Source: Prionace glauca (taxonomy: Eukaryota > Chordata > Chondrichthyes > Carcharhiniformes > Carcharhinidae). From it: DNA of 64,000 bases. Of this stretch, positions 1-11,999 are shown one piece after another. The stretch spans positions 28,835,695-28,899,694 of the forward strand of contig CM075734.1 of the NCBI GenBank assembly GCA_037974335.1. The letters are read 5' to 3'. The notes beneath the pieces were generated by a model. That model was not told where the DNA came from and made no database searches. It saw nothing but the letters and a program-made list of their open reading frames with translations. Position 1 is the first letter of the stretch; each line of letters opens with the position of its first letter. A program made the translations under genes and the position numbers.

Positions 1-1774
1 CTATGGTTCTTTCATTTGATGAGGCTTCAGCATGTTGCATGGGCACATCAGAACACTTCCCTCTCTATGTCACTGTGTATTGAAGTACATGGTTTCTTTT
101 GCTCTACATTTTCTTGCTTCCACCCCCGGGTGTCTTTGATGATGTTGAAGGAATACAATATCATTGATCATGCTGTTGCAATGTAGCTGAGGATGTAATT
201 TGTGACTAGGACTGTTCAGTGCTATAGTGGAAGCAGTAAAGCTAATTAAAGAGATTCATAGATGGAGGTTCAGAAAGCTTAGGCATGCATTTGTAGAGTG
301 ACATATTGGTGAGGAAAGGAAGGTTGGAGATGGAGCAGTAATATGCAAGGACAGAAGGCCAAAGGTAGTTTTTCTGAGGAGGGATTTGATGGACAACAGT
401 TTTAAAAAGCAGGGGCAGGGGAAGACAAAACTTGAGAGGAAACTATTTACAATGTCAATTTGGACAGGAGCCAGGAAGAGAAGTTTTAAACCCACTTCTT
501 GAAACATACATGTGAACACTTCTCTGTTTATCTAAAGTGTCTTTGGATGATTCTTTTGTAACAATACATGTGCTGTATAAGTGTAAGTTGCTGACACAAT
601 GCCATAAAATGATCATTAGGTATCGAGGAATCTGAATTATAAAAAAATTATTAAAAATGTGGATTACTTAACCTTGGAGAGCGGTGGAGGTTTTGAGTGA
701 TATTCCCAGAGAAGATCGTGCATGAAATGCAAAGGAATGATTTTTCAAAAATATACTTTACTTCAACAAATACCTTAAAACTACCTTTAGTTTCCTAACA
801 CTGGGCATTGGAGAAAAAAGGCAAAGAAAGGACATGCTCCCTTTTTATTAGCTTCCACATTCAGGTAAGTTTTTAAAGGCCTCACGCCTGTCAGAGATGG
901 GTGAGCATTTAGATCAGGGGAGGGAGGAGGTCGAGTGAGATAGGGTGATGTGGCGGTTGAACAGTCTGGTTGGGGTAATTAGGTTGGGAGGTGGCGGTTG
1001 GAGAGACAGTTGGGTAAATAGTTGGGTCTGGGTGGTGGAATTGGGAGAGTGGGTCATGTCTGGTTGGGTGAGAGGGTAATAGTCAGGAGGGGGTAATCAG
1101 TTTGGGTTTGGGGGTTGATTGGATGGGGTGGTTGTGGTACTCAGTTCAACTAAGCTGTCTAATTATTGAGTTGGGCCAGGTATTAACCAGCATGACATTT
1201 CAAGGGTAATTATGCAGTTGCGTCCTGAATATCTGGCCCAAGTTTCTGGCCTTGACCTCAGTGTTAGAGATTTTCACGGGTGGTCCTGGGCAGGGGAAAT
1301 CAGCTCATCGGAATTTTAATTTTCCTGGGCAATTTCAGTAAATGTGTGCAGCAGGATTTCTATGGCGAGGTCCATCTTCCAACTTAAGTTCCAATTTCAA
1401 CCATGCAGATACTGGAAAATATAATATCCTGTCCACTCCTGTGAAAACAAACTTTTAAAACTGTGATAAGTATTAATTGCTGCAAAACAACTTCTCTGGC
1501 ACTAACAAGTGTGGAGAGTCACTCGTCGTATACTCTTGTTGATGTTTTAAAATAGTTTGTTAATTTTATCTTCTTCTATTTTCCCTCTCTATTTGGCCAT
1601 TGATATTTGGTTTGACATTGAATTCAATATACGAATTGACCCTGGTCACACTGCTCATTAACTGTTCTTCAGAATAGTTAAGGAGTTGCTTGCTTGTCCT
1701 GTTCACACAGGTATTAAAAACTCTATAGCGAGCCCTGTGCATTTCCAGTGGTTGATAGAGAGGGACATTCAGTT
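1..1774. other. Unassigned DNA, no gene seen
   Basis: I see no coding exon, RNA gene or clear named repeat here. The reading frames are short and show no family motif. The stretch 900-1145 is a degenerate G-rich run of GGTTGGG/GGTGG-like words on the + strand, resembling the G-rich run at 17325-17575; it could form G-quadruplexes but is otherwise unexplained. Confidence 0.5.
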
Positions 1775-2084
1775 GGGCAACACGGCAGCACAGTGGTTGG
1801 CACTTCTGCCCCTCTCGACTTGGATTTGATTCCTGGCTTGGGTCACTGTCTGTATGGAGTTTGCACATTCTCCCCATGTCTGTGTGGGTTTCCTCCCACA
1901 GTCAAAAGATGTGCAAGTTAGATAGATTGGCCATGCTAAATTGCCCCTTAGTGTCCTGGAATGTGTACGTTAGAGGGATTGGCAGGGTAAATGTGTAAGG
2001 TTAGGGATAGGGCATGGGTAGGATTGTTGTCGGTACAGACTTGATGGGATGAATGGCCTCCTTCTGCACTGTGGGGATTGTATG
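1775..2084 (+). mobile_element. V-SINE (HE1-like) copy
   Basis: It has a tRNA-like head (GGCAACACGGCAGCACAGTGG), then the conserved V-SINE centre (GTGTGGGTTTCCTCCCACAG, 1883-1903), then a CR1-like 3' part (GGATTGGCAGGG... GGCCTCCTTCTGCACTGTGG). V-SINEs are tRNA-derived retroposons mobilised by LINEs of the CR1-like group. The copy is old, with scattered substitutions. Confidence 0.85.
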
Positions 2085-3365
2085 TAAAAACCCATAGCAA
2101 GTTTATGGGCCTATACAAGAGTAACCACCATTGACCATAAAATCTGGACCAAGAGTGCTGGACACTTGGTAAATGAACTTGTCGTTGAAGCAGGTTGTTT
2201 TATTTTCCAGGGTTTGTGAGTACAACAGAACTGAGCACTCTTGCCTACTTATCCAAGCTGGCATGCAATGAACTTTATTAAGCATTGATTGGCACAATCC
2301 AGATCTTTGGCTTAGTGGCAAGCTGTCAGCTTGAGAAGTATTCTGATCCTATGTGAGAATGTCTCTTACATCCATGAACCCTGAGCACTAACGGTCAATT
2401 TAAGAGAGCAAGTAAAACCCAGTCCTGAAGAGAGCCATTGGCTACACAACACGACTCACAGGCAGAGATACCAGGAACTAAACATCTACACCAATATTCA
2501 ATTGTTTTAGTTCATCAGGAATGGAGGCACTGCTCATCCCAAGCTTGTTTTGAAATAGAACTAATGTTAGATCTCTCTTAATAAGTTTTCAGGTTTTGGG
2601 ATTGACCTGTTACACCATCAACAGCAGATTAATACATTGGCCATTCACTCCACTGCCTTCGATATTGCACCATATTGTAACCAATTCTTAAGCAACTTTG
2701 GTTAATTCACTGCAGGATGACCAATTATGTACATCGGTCCAACTGCTGTTCAGGCTAATGTTGGCAACTAATGTGAGGATGTCTTGTTGGTGCATGAATT
2801 AGCTACTAGATAGGGCACAGGACGTTTTTGTAACCCACAGGAATCATCTGGCAATAGGAGCAGAGGAATGCTAAACACATTTGTGTCCCCATTCCTACCT
2901 CTTTGATTTCAGTGAAAGTATGTTAAAAAGAAATTGACTACCGCATGGGTTTAAAGTGTGAATTAATGCTTGAGAAGGGAATTAACTCAAGTTCCGTGTG
3001 TATCACCAGCAGCAACAAGTTGTATGCTGGAAAGAGTGTTCTGTCCAATGGTGCTGGCACGGATGCCAAATCATTATTTTCTCTGTATGGGATAATACAG
3101 GTAATTCTATTGTGTTTGCATAGCCGTGGCTCACCATCTTGCCTCTCACCTCCCCCACTCCAAAAAACACCAGCATCTGAGCATCAGAACTACCTGTCCT
3201 TTGCCCCAAACAAACACTTTGGCTCAAAGAAACATTTTTGCTCAGTGCACATTCTAACCTCTCGTAGTGCTTTTGTGGATCTGGGACAGGTTGATTGGCT
3301 TCCTATGCTGTGTCCAGTCCTGATGGTAGTGGGCCTGGCCCAATTGACTAGCTTGACTTTCCTTC
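2085..3365. other. Unassigned DNA, no gene seen
   Basis: No exon with supporting splice signals or family motif is visible. The longest reading frame (2945-3373, 142 codons) has composition and splice context like random intergenic DNA. Confidence 0.45.
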
Positions 3366-3545
3366 TAGAATAAGCAAAATACTGCGAATGCTGGCATCTG
3401 AAACAGGAACAGAGGATTCTGGAAAAACTCAACAGGTCTGGCAGCAACTGTAAGGAGAGAAAGCAGCGTTAACATTTCGAGTCTGCTTGGCTCTTCGTCA
3501 GAGCTAAAGAGATGGAGAAATGAGTTCAACAACTTTAGACGGTAG
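3366..3545 (-). repeat. Short interspersed repeat with hammerhead-like core
   Basis: The + strand reads AAAATACTGCGAATGCTGG ... AACTCAACAGGTCTGGCAGC ... TTCGAGTC...CTCTTCGTCAGAGCT. On the - strand the end reads CTGACGA, a paired arm (AGAGcc...gACTC), then GAAA (core at 3475-3501), the layout of a hammerhead ribozyme core. Related copies lie near 6950, 14944, 23345 and 63260. The family name is not known to me. A fragment in the opposite sense may lie at 3765-3810. Confidence 0.55.
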
Positions 3546-4024
3546 CCTTTCTGCTCCATTTTAAACCCCTCTTAAACACGTACATTATTGCCTCAAAGTC
3601 CCTCTCCTACACCAGGCCATCTGGCTTTTGTTCTGAAAGTTACTGCATCTTGTTGCAATCTCTCATACTTACAGTTTAATAACTTAACACGTTTCTCCCT
3701 CTCTTTAGTTGTGATGAGGAACCAAATGGATTCCAAATGTTAAATTTGCTTCCTCTCCCTACAGATGCCGCCAGACCCGTTGAATTTTTCCCGCTTTCTC
3801 TAGTCTAGTGTCTTGCCTTCTGTCATCTTTGCACCTTTGAATAGTTAAGAGCTGTAGCTGAATGAATAACTTTTACATCTGCAAAATATTTTATGCAAGT
3901 TAGACTGAGAATTGTATGAAGTGGCAGTTGATCACACCAGTTGGGCCAGGCAGAAGTGAGAAATCTTCCTTATCATGGAAGTACACAGGATGCAAATCAG
4001 AAATAGGCAACATGTACTGCAAAC

Positions 4025-4310
4025 ATATCAGTGCAGAGTCTGCCTTCACACCAGAGCCTTACCTTCAGTGTTATAGGACAAGAAAAGACAAGGGCAGACA
4101 TGTGGGAACACCATCACCTACAGATCCCCCTCAAAGTCACTCACCATCATGACTTAGAAATATATTGCTGTTCCTTCACTGTCACTGGGTCAGAATCTTG
4201 GAACTCCTTCCCCAACAGCAGTGTGGGTGTACCTACACCAAAGGGGCTGCAACAATTAAAGAAGGCAGCTCAGAGGTGAGCAGCATACTTTGGGAGGACA
4301 AACAATCTCC
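4025..4310 (+). mobile_element. LINE 3'-end fragment (L2/Jockey-group type)
   Basis: The + strand carries GACAAGGGCAGACATGTGGG, CACCATCATGACTTAGAAAT and TCTTGGAACTCCTTCCCCAA, which I recognise as the terminal coding part of a common shark LINE (…WNSLP-like ending). A related, more upstream fragment is at 31185-31720. No frame is intact. Confidence 0.5.
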
Positions 4311-4407
4311 AGAACCACATCTAGACCCCAGCCAAACAACACAACAGAACACAAACTGAACTTCGGTGAGCAGGATATTGATGTGTCAGTGTTCCTATAT
4401 TATTACT

Positions 4408-4720
4408 GGGGTGGCACAGTGGCATAGTGGTTAACACTGCTGCCTCACAGTGCCAGGGACCCGGGTTCGGTTCCTGGCACTGTATGGAGTTTGCAGATTC
4501 TCTCTGTGTCTGCTAGATTTCCTCTGGGTTCTCTGCTTTTCTTCCACAGTCCTAAAGATGTGCGGGTTAATTGCACTGGCCATGCTAAATTGTCCCTCAG
4601 TGTCAGCAGGACTATCTGGGGTAAATGAACGGGGATAGGGCCTGGGTGGGATTGTGGTCAGTGCAGACTCAATGGACCGAATGGCCTCCTTCTACATGGT
4701 AGGATTCTGTGATTCTATAA
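4408..4720 (+). mobile_element. V-SINE (HE1-like) copy
   Basis: Full-length layout: GGGTGGCACAGTGGCATAGTGG head with box-B-like GGGTTCGGTTCC (4463-4474), the conserved centre around 4500-4560, and a 3' tail GATTCTGTGATTCTATAA that resembles CR1 octamer tails. Confidence 0.85.
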
Positions 4721-4999
4721 TTATAATTTATTCCATCATCTTACTGTGATAATGGGGAGGCTGATAGGGTTGTAATTGATTGAGTAAGAGTTATAATGCT
4801 TTTCATAGAACATATTTGATTAATCTGTAATGTTATTGCAGTGACAACAATATTGGCACAGTGCCTGATGGCCAATGTCTCAGCTTTCACTGCAGGACAA
4901 GCAGAAGCCACACAATGCCTGGGAGTAACAGTGGAAGCTCAGACTGAATCATGCAATCTTAGCTTGTCACCATGCAAAGTGCTGCTTGACATCACATCG

Positions 5000-6635
5000 A
5001 TCATACCATTACCATCTTGGCAATTAATAATGGAAAACAAGGAAATAGTGGAAACACTGACCAGGTATTTTGCATCTGGCTTCATTGTTGCAGACACATT
5101 AAAAAAATCCCAAAAATGCTTGAACATCAAGAGGCAAAGGAAGGGAGGAATGTAAGATAATCACAATCACTTGGGTAAAGATACTGAGGGTAAAGCTAAT
5201 AGAAGTAAAGGCTATCAAATCCCCTGGACCTGATGGTTAGCATCCTGGGGTCTTAAAAGGACTGGCTGCAGAGATAGTGGATGCGCTACTTGGGATCTTT
5301 CAAAATTCTCCAGATTCTGGAGAGATCCCAGTGGATTGGATCTGATTCAATGGAGTGGGAGACATAGGAAATTATAGGCTTGTTAGCCTAATGTCTGTCA
5401 TAGGAGGTAGTTCTGGAATCTATTTTTGGAGCGGTAATAACAGGTCTTTTCGAAAATTATAATTCTATCAGGGAGAGTCAGCATGGCTTTGTAAATGTAA
5501 CATCATGTTTGACTCATTTATTGGAGTTCTTTGAAGAAGTAACAAGCAAGGTGGCTAGAGGGGAATCTGTAGATATGGTGTCCTTGGCTTTCCAAAAGGC
5601 ATTCAGTAAGATGCCACATCAAAGGTTAATACACAAGATAAGGTAACACATTGCAGGAATCAGAGAATGGGGATAAATGGATCATTTTCAGGTTGGCAAT
5701 TCTTATTAGTGGAGTGCCGTGAAGATGAGTGCTGAGATCTCAACTATTTAGAACCTATGTCCATGACTGGAGGTATGGTAGCTAAACTTGCTGATGATGC
5801 AAAAGATAGGCAGCAAAGTCAGTTGTCAATGGGAATTTGAGAAAGTTGAATGGGTGGCAAAAAAGCTAACAGATGGAGTATAGTGTGGGAAAGTGAGACG
5901 TCATCCAGGAGGAATACGAAATCCAGTATGTTATTTGAATGGAATCTCTATATCACAGAAATATTTGGATAACTTGTTACATGGACCACAGAAAGTTAGT
6001 CTGCAGGTACAGCAAGTGATTAGGAAGGCAAACAGAATGTTGGCAATTAATGCAAGGGGAGTTGAGTATAAAAGTATGGAAAGTATGTTATGGGGCCTTA
6101 GTTAGATCACATCTGTAGTACTGTGTGCAGTTTTGGTTTTCTTGCTCACATTAGAAACAGTTCAGAGAAAATGCACTTGACTAATTGCTGTGATGAGAGG
6201 ATTTTCTTATGAAAAAGACTGAGCAGGTTGGGCCTGTACCCATTGGAGTACAGAAGAATGAGAGGTGATCTTATACAAAGATATAAGATTTTGAACGGTT
6301 TTACAGGATGGATGCTGTGAGGTTGTTTCTCGTTATGGGAGAGACTAGAACTAGTGGACACTAGTTCAATAATTAGTGGCCTCTCACTTGAGGCTGAGAG
6401 GATAATCTTTTTCTTTACAAGTTGCTTGATTGTGCAAATCTCTTCACAGAGCATTGGAGGCTGGGTTGTTGAATTTATTCAAGACTAAGTTAGATAGACC
6501 TTTGAACAAGGGAGCCAACAATTATGGGGAGCAGACAGGAAAGTGCAGAGCAGCCATGATCTTATCAAATGGTTTCTAAATCCCAAGATGCCAAACACTG
6601 GCTCAGTAGTGTTCTTGTGTTCTAACTACAGATCC
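5000..6635 (+). mobile_element. Degenerate CR1-clade LINE, reverse transcriptase part
   Basis: Decayed pieces of a CR1-type ORF2 follow one another in order: LTRYFASGF (about 5055-5080), the SPGPDG motif (5219-5236), QHGF...SCLTHLLEFFEEV (about 5480-5540), KAFSKMPH (about 5595), FADD-like (about 5790) and the C-terminal HLEYCVQFW-like block (about 6105-6140). The copy has many stops and frameshifts and no open frame longer than about 100 codons, so it is old and inactive. It ends near a TTCTTGTGTTCTAAC tail. Confidence 0.8.
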
Positions 6636-6949
6636 CGCTGCTCAAAAGCTTTTGCGGGGTCTTGCAGCAGTCCAGCAACCCATCCGCCAACAGATCTCTA
6701 AGCCCAGGAAGTGACAGTGGTTCTGTGAGGACACCTGCTACAGCCTGGAAAGACCCTAATGCCAAAATCATGGCCATCATCACCTTTGCATCTATTGGCA
6801 AAGTTATCCTTTCCCTCTCTGAGATTGTACAAAGAAAGTCTTGTGATGTAGTGGCAGTGTCCGTGCCTCTGGGCCAGAAGCTCTGAGTTCAACTCTCATT
6901 CCAGGAAAGTACATTCACAATGTGACCAAACTGTTTATCAGGATAATAA

Positions 6950-7380
6950 AAGCAAAATACTGTGGATGCTGGAAATGTGAAATTAAAACAGAACATTCTG
7001 GATAAACTTGGCCGGCTTGGCAACACCCGAGGGGACAGAAACACAATTAGTGTTTCAAGTCCATGTGACTCACATACAGAACTGAAAAGGGATATTACAT
7101 ACCTGGGGGTGGTGGGGGGAGGGGGGGGGGGGGGGGTAGTTGGGGGTGGGTGGCAGAATGGAAAGTGAGTGAGAGGCTGGAGCCAAGGAGATATTGACAA
7201 AGCTGTCATGGACAAGAGACAAAGGGGCTGTTAATGGTGCCATTAGGTTCGGAGGAGTGTTAATAGTGGCGAAGGTAGGATAGCAGAATGTGTGAATAGG
7301 AAAGGGTGGGATTGTATTGGAGCAAGCCAGGATAACTAAATAAGGTAAAACAAAGGGGTGAGTCAAGATGGAGGGAAAAG
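6950..7380 (-). repeat. Hammerhead-type short repeat with poly-G tract
   Basis: The + strand begins AGCAAAATACTGTGGATGCTGG and continues with GTTTCAAGTCCATGTGACTC, matching the repeat at 3366; the ribozyme-like core, on the - strand, is more decayed. A nearly pure G tract (7107-7137) with GTTGGGGGTGGG interrupts it and could form a G-quadruplex. The 3' body (7155-7370, GTGAGTGAGAGGCTGGAGCC...) is the usual extension of this repeat. Confidence 0.5.
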
Positions 7381-9519
7381 TTCCCAGTCTAAAGTTGTTG
7401 GTTGATTATCAGCTGTAAATCCTCCCGATAAGCCTGATGGCAGGTAGCAAAAGCAGGAAAATTCCTGCTGTTCTGCTCTAACTACTGGATAAGTCATGTC
7501 CCAGGGTGGAACCTTGCTTCATAGATCCATACTCTTTTTTGATATGTAGAAGGTGGTTACTGAACAGAGTCACAGGAGTCAGCTGAAGAACTTTTAACAA
7601 AGAATAAAACATTTATCTAGAAAGATTATACTATTATAAACTACTCTTTCATCTCAACTGTATCTTTACACATATATATTTATACAAATTGGTAAAAATA
7701 ACACAAGTTACGAAATCTATCTTATACTCTAATATCCTCAGCAAGTACACAGTCCATGTAAACAAATAGACTGTGGTCAGACACTCCACACTCTGAAACC
7801 AAATGACAAATGCCACCCAAAACAACTTCTACAGATTTCTCATCAATCTCTCCCAGAGGCTTGTTATGCTATAAGGCATTTGGTTACACTGGAACTCTAT
7901 CTTTTGCATTAGGGTTTCTAATCTCTACTCTTGAAGACCACAACTTGGAATCTTCTCCCAAATGATATTTTCTTTCCAGATGTCTTGATGAAGGATCCAC
8001 CTCCAGGGTTTCAACCTCTCTTTCAAGTGTTCCTCTGCCCTGATTGCCACATGCATTCAAGCTCTGTATTTCATGCAATAGCTCATATATGCAGCTGTAC
8101 CAACAGAACATCATTGTTTTACAGACCCATAGTAAACAATCACCAACCTTCTGGTCACCTTGGAACTCTGGCTTCTCAGAAACTCACTTCACGTTCTGAA
8201 CGCTTTCTGCAGCTTTGCTTTTTTTAACTTGGCACATTCCTCTTAACTTTACTGAACAGAACCTGTTTTCTAAATTCCTGTTCCTCATTTCTTGACTTCA
8301 GTGTTGGTAGGGAGAAAAATATAGCTTTTTGGCCACAGTGTACTTCACTCTTTCACTCTCATGAAAACGAGATGAAGACTCTTGGAGTTTCAGACAATGC
8401 CTTTATTATGAACTATAGTATGGGCTAGTCCCAGTGTTCCAGTTCATGATTCACCAGAAAAAGCCTTGGTCCAGGAATTAAACAGACGTTTATAATAAAG
8501 ATGCAGTTACAAGAAATTAGCACATAGCAATCAAAGATGTACATTTGCACAAAAGTTATATCTATATCCACTCATAACTATTGATCAGGTTTATATCATG
8601 CCTAATATAAGGGTATAGTTGTCGAATTACAAGTTGGGTGTTTCTACTGAATAATGACATCACCAAGCATGTATTTCATTCTACATAATTATGAAGTTAT
8701 CTTTCTAACCAGTGGTTCATCAACTACTCTGTCCCATTATCTCTTGTTAGAACAGACATTAAAACCTGCATCTGTGCATAATTCATTGGAGAAATTGTGT
8801 GTTGTTTCATGGTCCTTGATGCTTATTTGGATATGCTCTAATCGGAACCTGTGGTTTTCTCAGTTGAGCAGCTGGCAGCTTTTTTGATCTTTAAACTAGT
8901 GTGTTTATTAACCCTTTTACTGTCTTCCTGGAACTCTCTTCTGTTCCCTGATTTCTTAGGCTTTTCTGTTCTTTAGTTTTGGGCTTTCTCACTTCATGTC
9001 CCTATTCCAGCAGTTTCTGTGAAAAGTTCCTTGCTTCTGGGCTACCTTCTTCTAACTGAGTTCAAACTGTTTCTGTTTTCCTGTGTAGGTCCTTGATTGC
9101 TAGGCAACTGCCCAGTTTTTAATTTATGGTCATAAAGCCTCATTACGATGCAGACAAAGTTTAAATTGAAAATAAATTGAAGTCCATAGCCCTTTCCTAA
9201 CACAAATACAAAAACAAAAAGTCTTACTTAAAGTTATATTTTATTCCTAGTGTCGGCAAAATTAAATGTAAATTACTTGAACCTATGTCTGTTTCTTAAC
9301 ACTGGTCAGCTATACTGCTGAAGGGAATGACATTACTCTGCAGTACTTTGCCAAGCATAATCATGTACTAATCCAATGGAGATCTATGGTCACCCTCTTG
9401 GGGCATTGTACCCACAGGAGTAGGTCTGAATTCAAGAGGTCGAGCATCAAACCATCACTACCTGTTGGTAATTGTTACTAATTAACTAATTTGCATGACA
9501 TTAATTGAAAAGCTTTTAA
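7381..9519. other. AT-rich unassigned DNA
   Basis: No exon, RNA gene or well-recognised repeat. Parts (7560-7700, 8340-8540) have the AT-rich look of old retroelement ends read backwards (ATAAAACATTTATCTAG, GCCTTTATTATGAAC), but I cannot place boundaries, terminal repeats or coding parts. Confidence 0.4.
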
Positions 9520-10310
9520 TCGAAAACAGGCGTAATGAGGAAAGGTGGAGCAGACTGAGCCTATACAGACTGGCCTTTAGAATATAAAAGCAGGGAGGTC
9601 TTGCTGCAACTGGACAGGGTACTGGTGAGGCTGCAACTGGACAGGGTACTGGTGAGGCTGCAACTGGACAGGGTACTGGTGAGGCTGCAACTGGACAGGG
9701 TACTGGTGAGGCTGCAACTGGACAGGGTACTGGTGAGGTTGCAACTGGAGTATTGTGTGCAGTTTTGGTTGCTGCACTTGCGCAAGGATATTTTGGCTTG
9801 GAAGGAGTGCAGAGGAGGTTCACTCGGCTGATGCTGAAGATGAGGGTGTTGGACTATGAAGAGAGGCAGGATAGACTGGGTTTGTACTTGGAGTTTAGAA
9901 GGATGAGGGGGAATCTTATAGAGATGTATAAGATAATGAAGGGGATGGATAGGGTAGAGGTAGAGAGATTCTTCCTGCTCAGAAAGGACAGCAGGACTAG
10001 AGGGCACAGCCTCAAGATAAGGGGGGGGGGGCAGTTTAGAATGGAGTTGAGGAGGAACTTCTTCACTCAAAGGGTGGTGAATCTCTGGAATTCTCTGCCC
10101 GTTGAAGTGGTGGAGGCTACCTTGCTAAATATATTTAAGTCACGGGTAGATAGGTTTTTGGAGGCAAGGGAATTAAGGGTTATGGGGAGAAAGTGGGAAA
10201 GTGGAACTGAGCCACTTCAGATCAGCCATGATCTTATTGAATGGCAGGGCAGGCTTGAAGGGCTAGATGGCCTACACCAGCTCCTATTTCTTATGTTCTT
10301 GTACGCATTG
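9520..10310 (+). mobile_element. CR1-clade LINE 3' portion, rearranged
   Basis: The open frame 9753-10367 encodes the C-terminal part of a CR1-type ORF2: FGLEGVQRRFTRLM, DYEERQDRLGLYLEFRRMRG, NLIEMYKIMKGMDRVEVERF, TRGHSLKIRGG, LRRNFFTQRVVNLWNSLP and IFKSRVDRFLE. The tail is GCTCCTATTTCTTATGTTCTTG. At the 5' side a piece of the later YEERLSRLGLY segment (9537-9583) precedes the EYKSREVLL segment, so the order is scrambled, and a minisatellite has expanded at 9604-9749. A homopolymer of G at about 10021-10031 lies in the coding region. Confidence 0.85.
9604..9749 (+). repeat. 27-bp minisatellite inside LINE coding sequence
   Basis: Five perfect head-to-tail copies of a 27-bp unit (CTGCAACTGGACAGGG plus TACTGGTGAGG) at 9604-9630, 9631-9657, 9658-9684, 9685-9711 and 9712-9738, then a partial sixth. 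The unit comes from the LINE segment that normally reads LQLYRVLVRPHLEYC; each copy adds nine codons (LQLDRVLVR) in frame. Confidence 0.97.
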
Positions 10311-10559
10311 GAATTTAGAAAAATCAGAGAATATGGGCTGGATTTTTATCACCTGAAACAGGTCTGAACAGAGCTGTGATCAAAAAGAAAATGGCTGCAA
10401 AAGTGTTTGCTCCAACATCCTGCCTCTATAGATGGCCAAAGTTTTTGTGAAAATGTGGGGAGCACGAAGAAATGTAGATTTATACAAAAGGTTCAATATA
10501 CTTCAGGGGAGTGTTAATCTAAATTTTTGTGTTCAAGTCCTAGAAAGAAATTCAAACCA

Positions 10560-10655
10560 TAGATTTCACAAAAGTATTAGAAAAAGAGCAAGAACTGTAC
10601 AGTGGGCTGAATGGCTTCCTTCCACACTGTGCTATTTTGTGATTCTATGATGATT
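10560..10655 (+). mobile_element. SINE/LINE 3'-tail fragment
   Basis: The segment GTGGGCTGAATGGCTTCCTT ... TGTGATTCTATGATG is the 3' end shared by V-SINEs and CR1-type LINEs. The rest of the element cannot be seen; upstream to 10320 nothing is recognised. Confidence 0.6.
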
Positions 10656-10856
10656 CCACCCCCAGTCTTCCTGCTAACTGGTGCTGTGGATTTCATGCTA
10701 AGATATATACTTTTCCCATCTACATCCTCCCAGGTTCTTGTGTCTGAGTTGTTGTTGAATAATTAAGGTAACTTCTTAAGGGTTGGAATCCCTGGAGTTG
10801 CTAAACAGTGAATTAGATTCTTCTTTCTGTAAGGGATCCAAGATCATTCATTTTAG

Positions 10857-11195
10857 GAATCATAGAAACCCTACTGTGCAGAAGAAGGCCATTTGGTCCA
10901 TCAAGCTTGCACCAATAATTCCACCTGGGCCTTGTCTAGAAATCCCACATATTTACCCTGCTAATCCCTCCAACATATACACCCTGGGACACTAAGGGGC
11001 AATTTAGTATGGCCAGTCAACCTAACCTGCACATCTTTGGATTGTGGGAGGAAACTGGAGCACCTGGAGGAAACCCACGCAGACACAGGGAGAATGTGCA
11101 AACTCCACACAGACTGTGACCCAAGCCAAGAATCAAACTCAGGTCCCTGGAGCTATGAGGCAGCAGTGCTAACCACTGTGCCACCATGCCACCCA
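10857..11195 (-). mobile_element. V-SINE (HE1-like), reverse
   Basis: Read on the + strand it starts with the tail (ATCATAGAAACCCTACTGTG), passes the conserved centre (GGATTGTGGGAGGAAACTGG, 11039-11058) and ends with the tRNA-like head (GCTAACCACTGTGCCACCAT). Nearly complete. Confidence 0.88.
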
Positions 11196-11453
11196 GAAGA
11201 TGCACATTAACTTGTAAATCAGAAGTTTCTGAAAATGAGACAAAGTAATTCAATATGTGCAAGGAACATCTGGAGACTGTAACCACCAAAACCATCCCAT
11301 TACCATCCTGGACCTAACAACTTCCCTTCAACTTTTCAAACTCCATTAAGTCTCTGACTTCAGCTTGTTGAGCCTCCTATTCCTCATACCTTTGAAAGGC
11401 ATGTATTAATATGTTGCTGTTGATCTGATGATTTTGTCATAGCTGGGAAGGGG

Positions 11454-11815
11454 AGCCAATGGCCTAGTAGTATTATCATTAGACTATTAATCCAGAAACT
11501 CAGCTAATGTTCTGAGGACCCAGGTTCAAATCCCACCACAGCGAATGGTGGAATTTGAATTAAATTTAAAAAAACCTGGAATTAAGTATCTACTGATGAC
11601 CATGATACCATTGTCGATTGTTGGAAAAACCCATCTGGTTCACTAATGTCCTTTTAGAAGGAAATCTGCTGTTATTATCTGGTCTAACCTACATGTGACT
11701 CCAGAGCCACAGAAATGTGTTTGACTCTCAACTGTCCTCCAAGGGCAACTAGGGATGGGAAATAAATGCTGGATAGTCAGTGATGCCCATGTCCCATGAA
11801 TGAATTAAAAAAAAA
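11454..11815 (+). mobile_element. Second shark tRNA-SINE type, complete
   Basis: Head GCCTAGTAGTATTATCATTAG with box-B-like GGTTCAAATCCC (11523-11534), body AATGGTGGAATTTGAATT, GATGACCATGATACCATTG, GTGACTCCAGAGCCACAG, and tail AATAAATGCTGGATAG ... CCCATGAATGAATTAAAA. Copies of the same family lie at 46427 and 61958 (+) and, more decayed, at 26870 and 29530 (-). It resembles the Deu-type shark SINEs, but I am not sure of the family name. Confidence 0.8.
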
Positions 11816-11999
11816 CTCATTCTAAATTGAAAGATACCAAACGTTGGCTCAGTAGTGCAAACCTAGTTTAATATTTGCCCTTAAAGACAAACACAAACTG
11901 AAAGGACATAATAGAATGTTAAATGTTTTTAAGGCAAAGCACTTGGAATGTAAACCAACATTGTGGCAGCTGGATACATTAGTGGTAAAGCCAGTGTAG

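Noticed and set aside
1800-1860. tRNA gene inside SINE heads
   Set aside because: The A/B-box-like sequences belong to SINE heads; none folds as an intact tRNA, and they lie in retroposon context.
2945-3373. 142-codon open frame
   Set aside because: No family motif, no supporting splice or start context, and low-complexity-like composition; it runs into a repeat at its end.
7490-8340. Possible solo LTR, read on the - strand
   Set aside because: AT-rich end-like words only; no paired terminal repeats, target duplication or coding part could be seen.
9561-10070. 169-codon - strand frame rich in Ser/Leu/Cys
   Set aside because: It is the antisense shadow of the LINE and its minisatellite.
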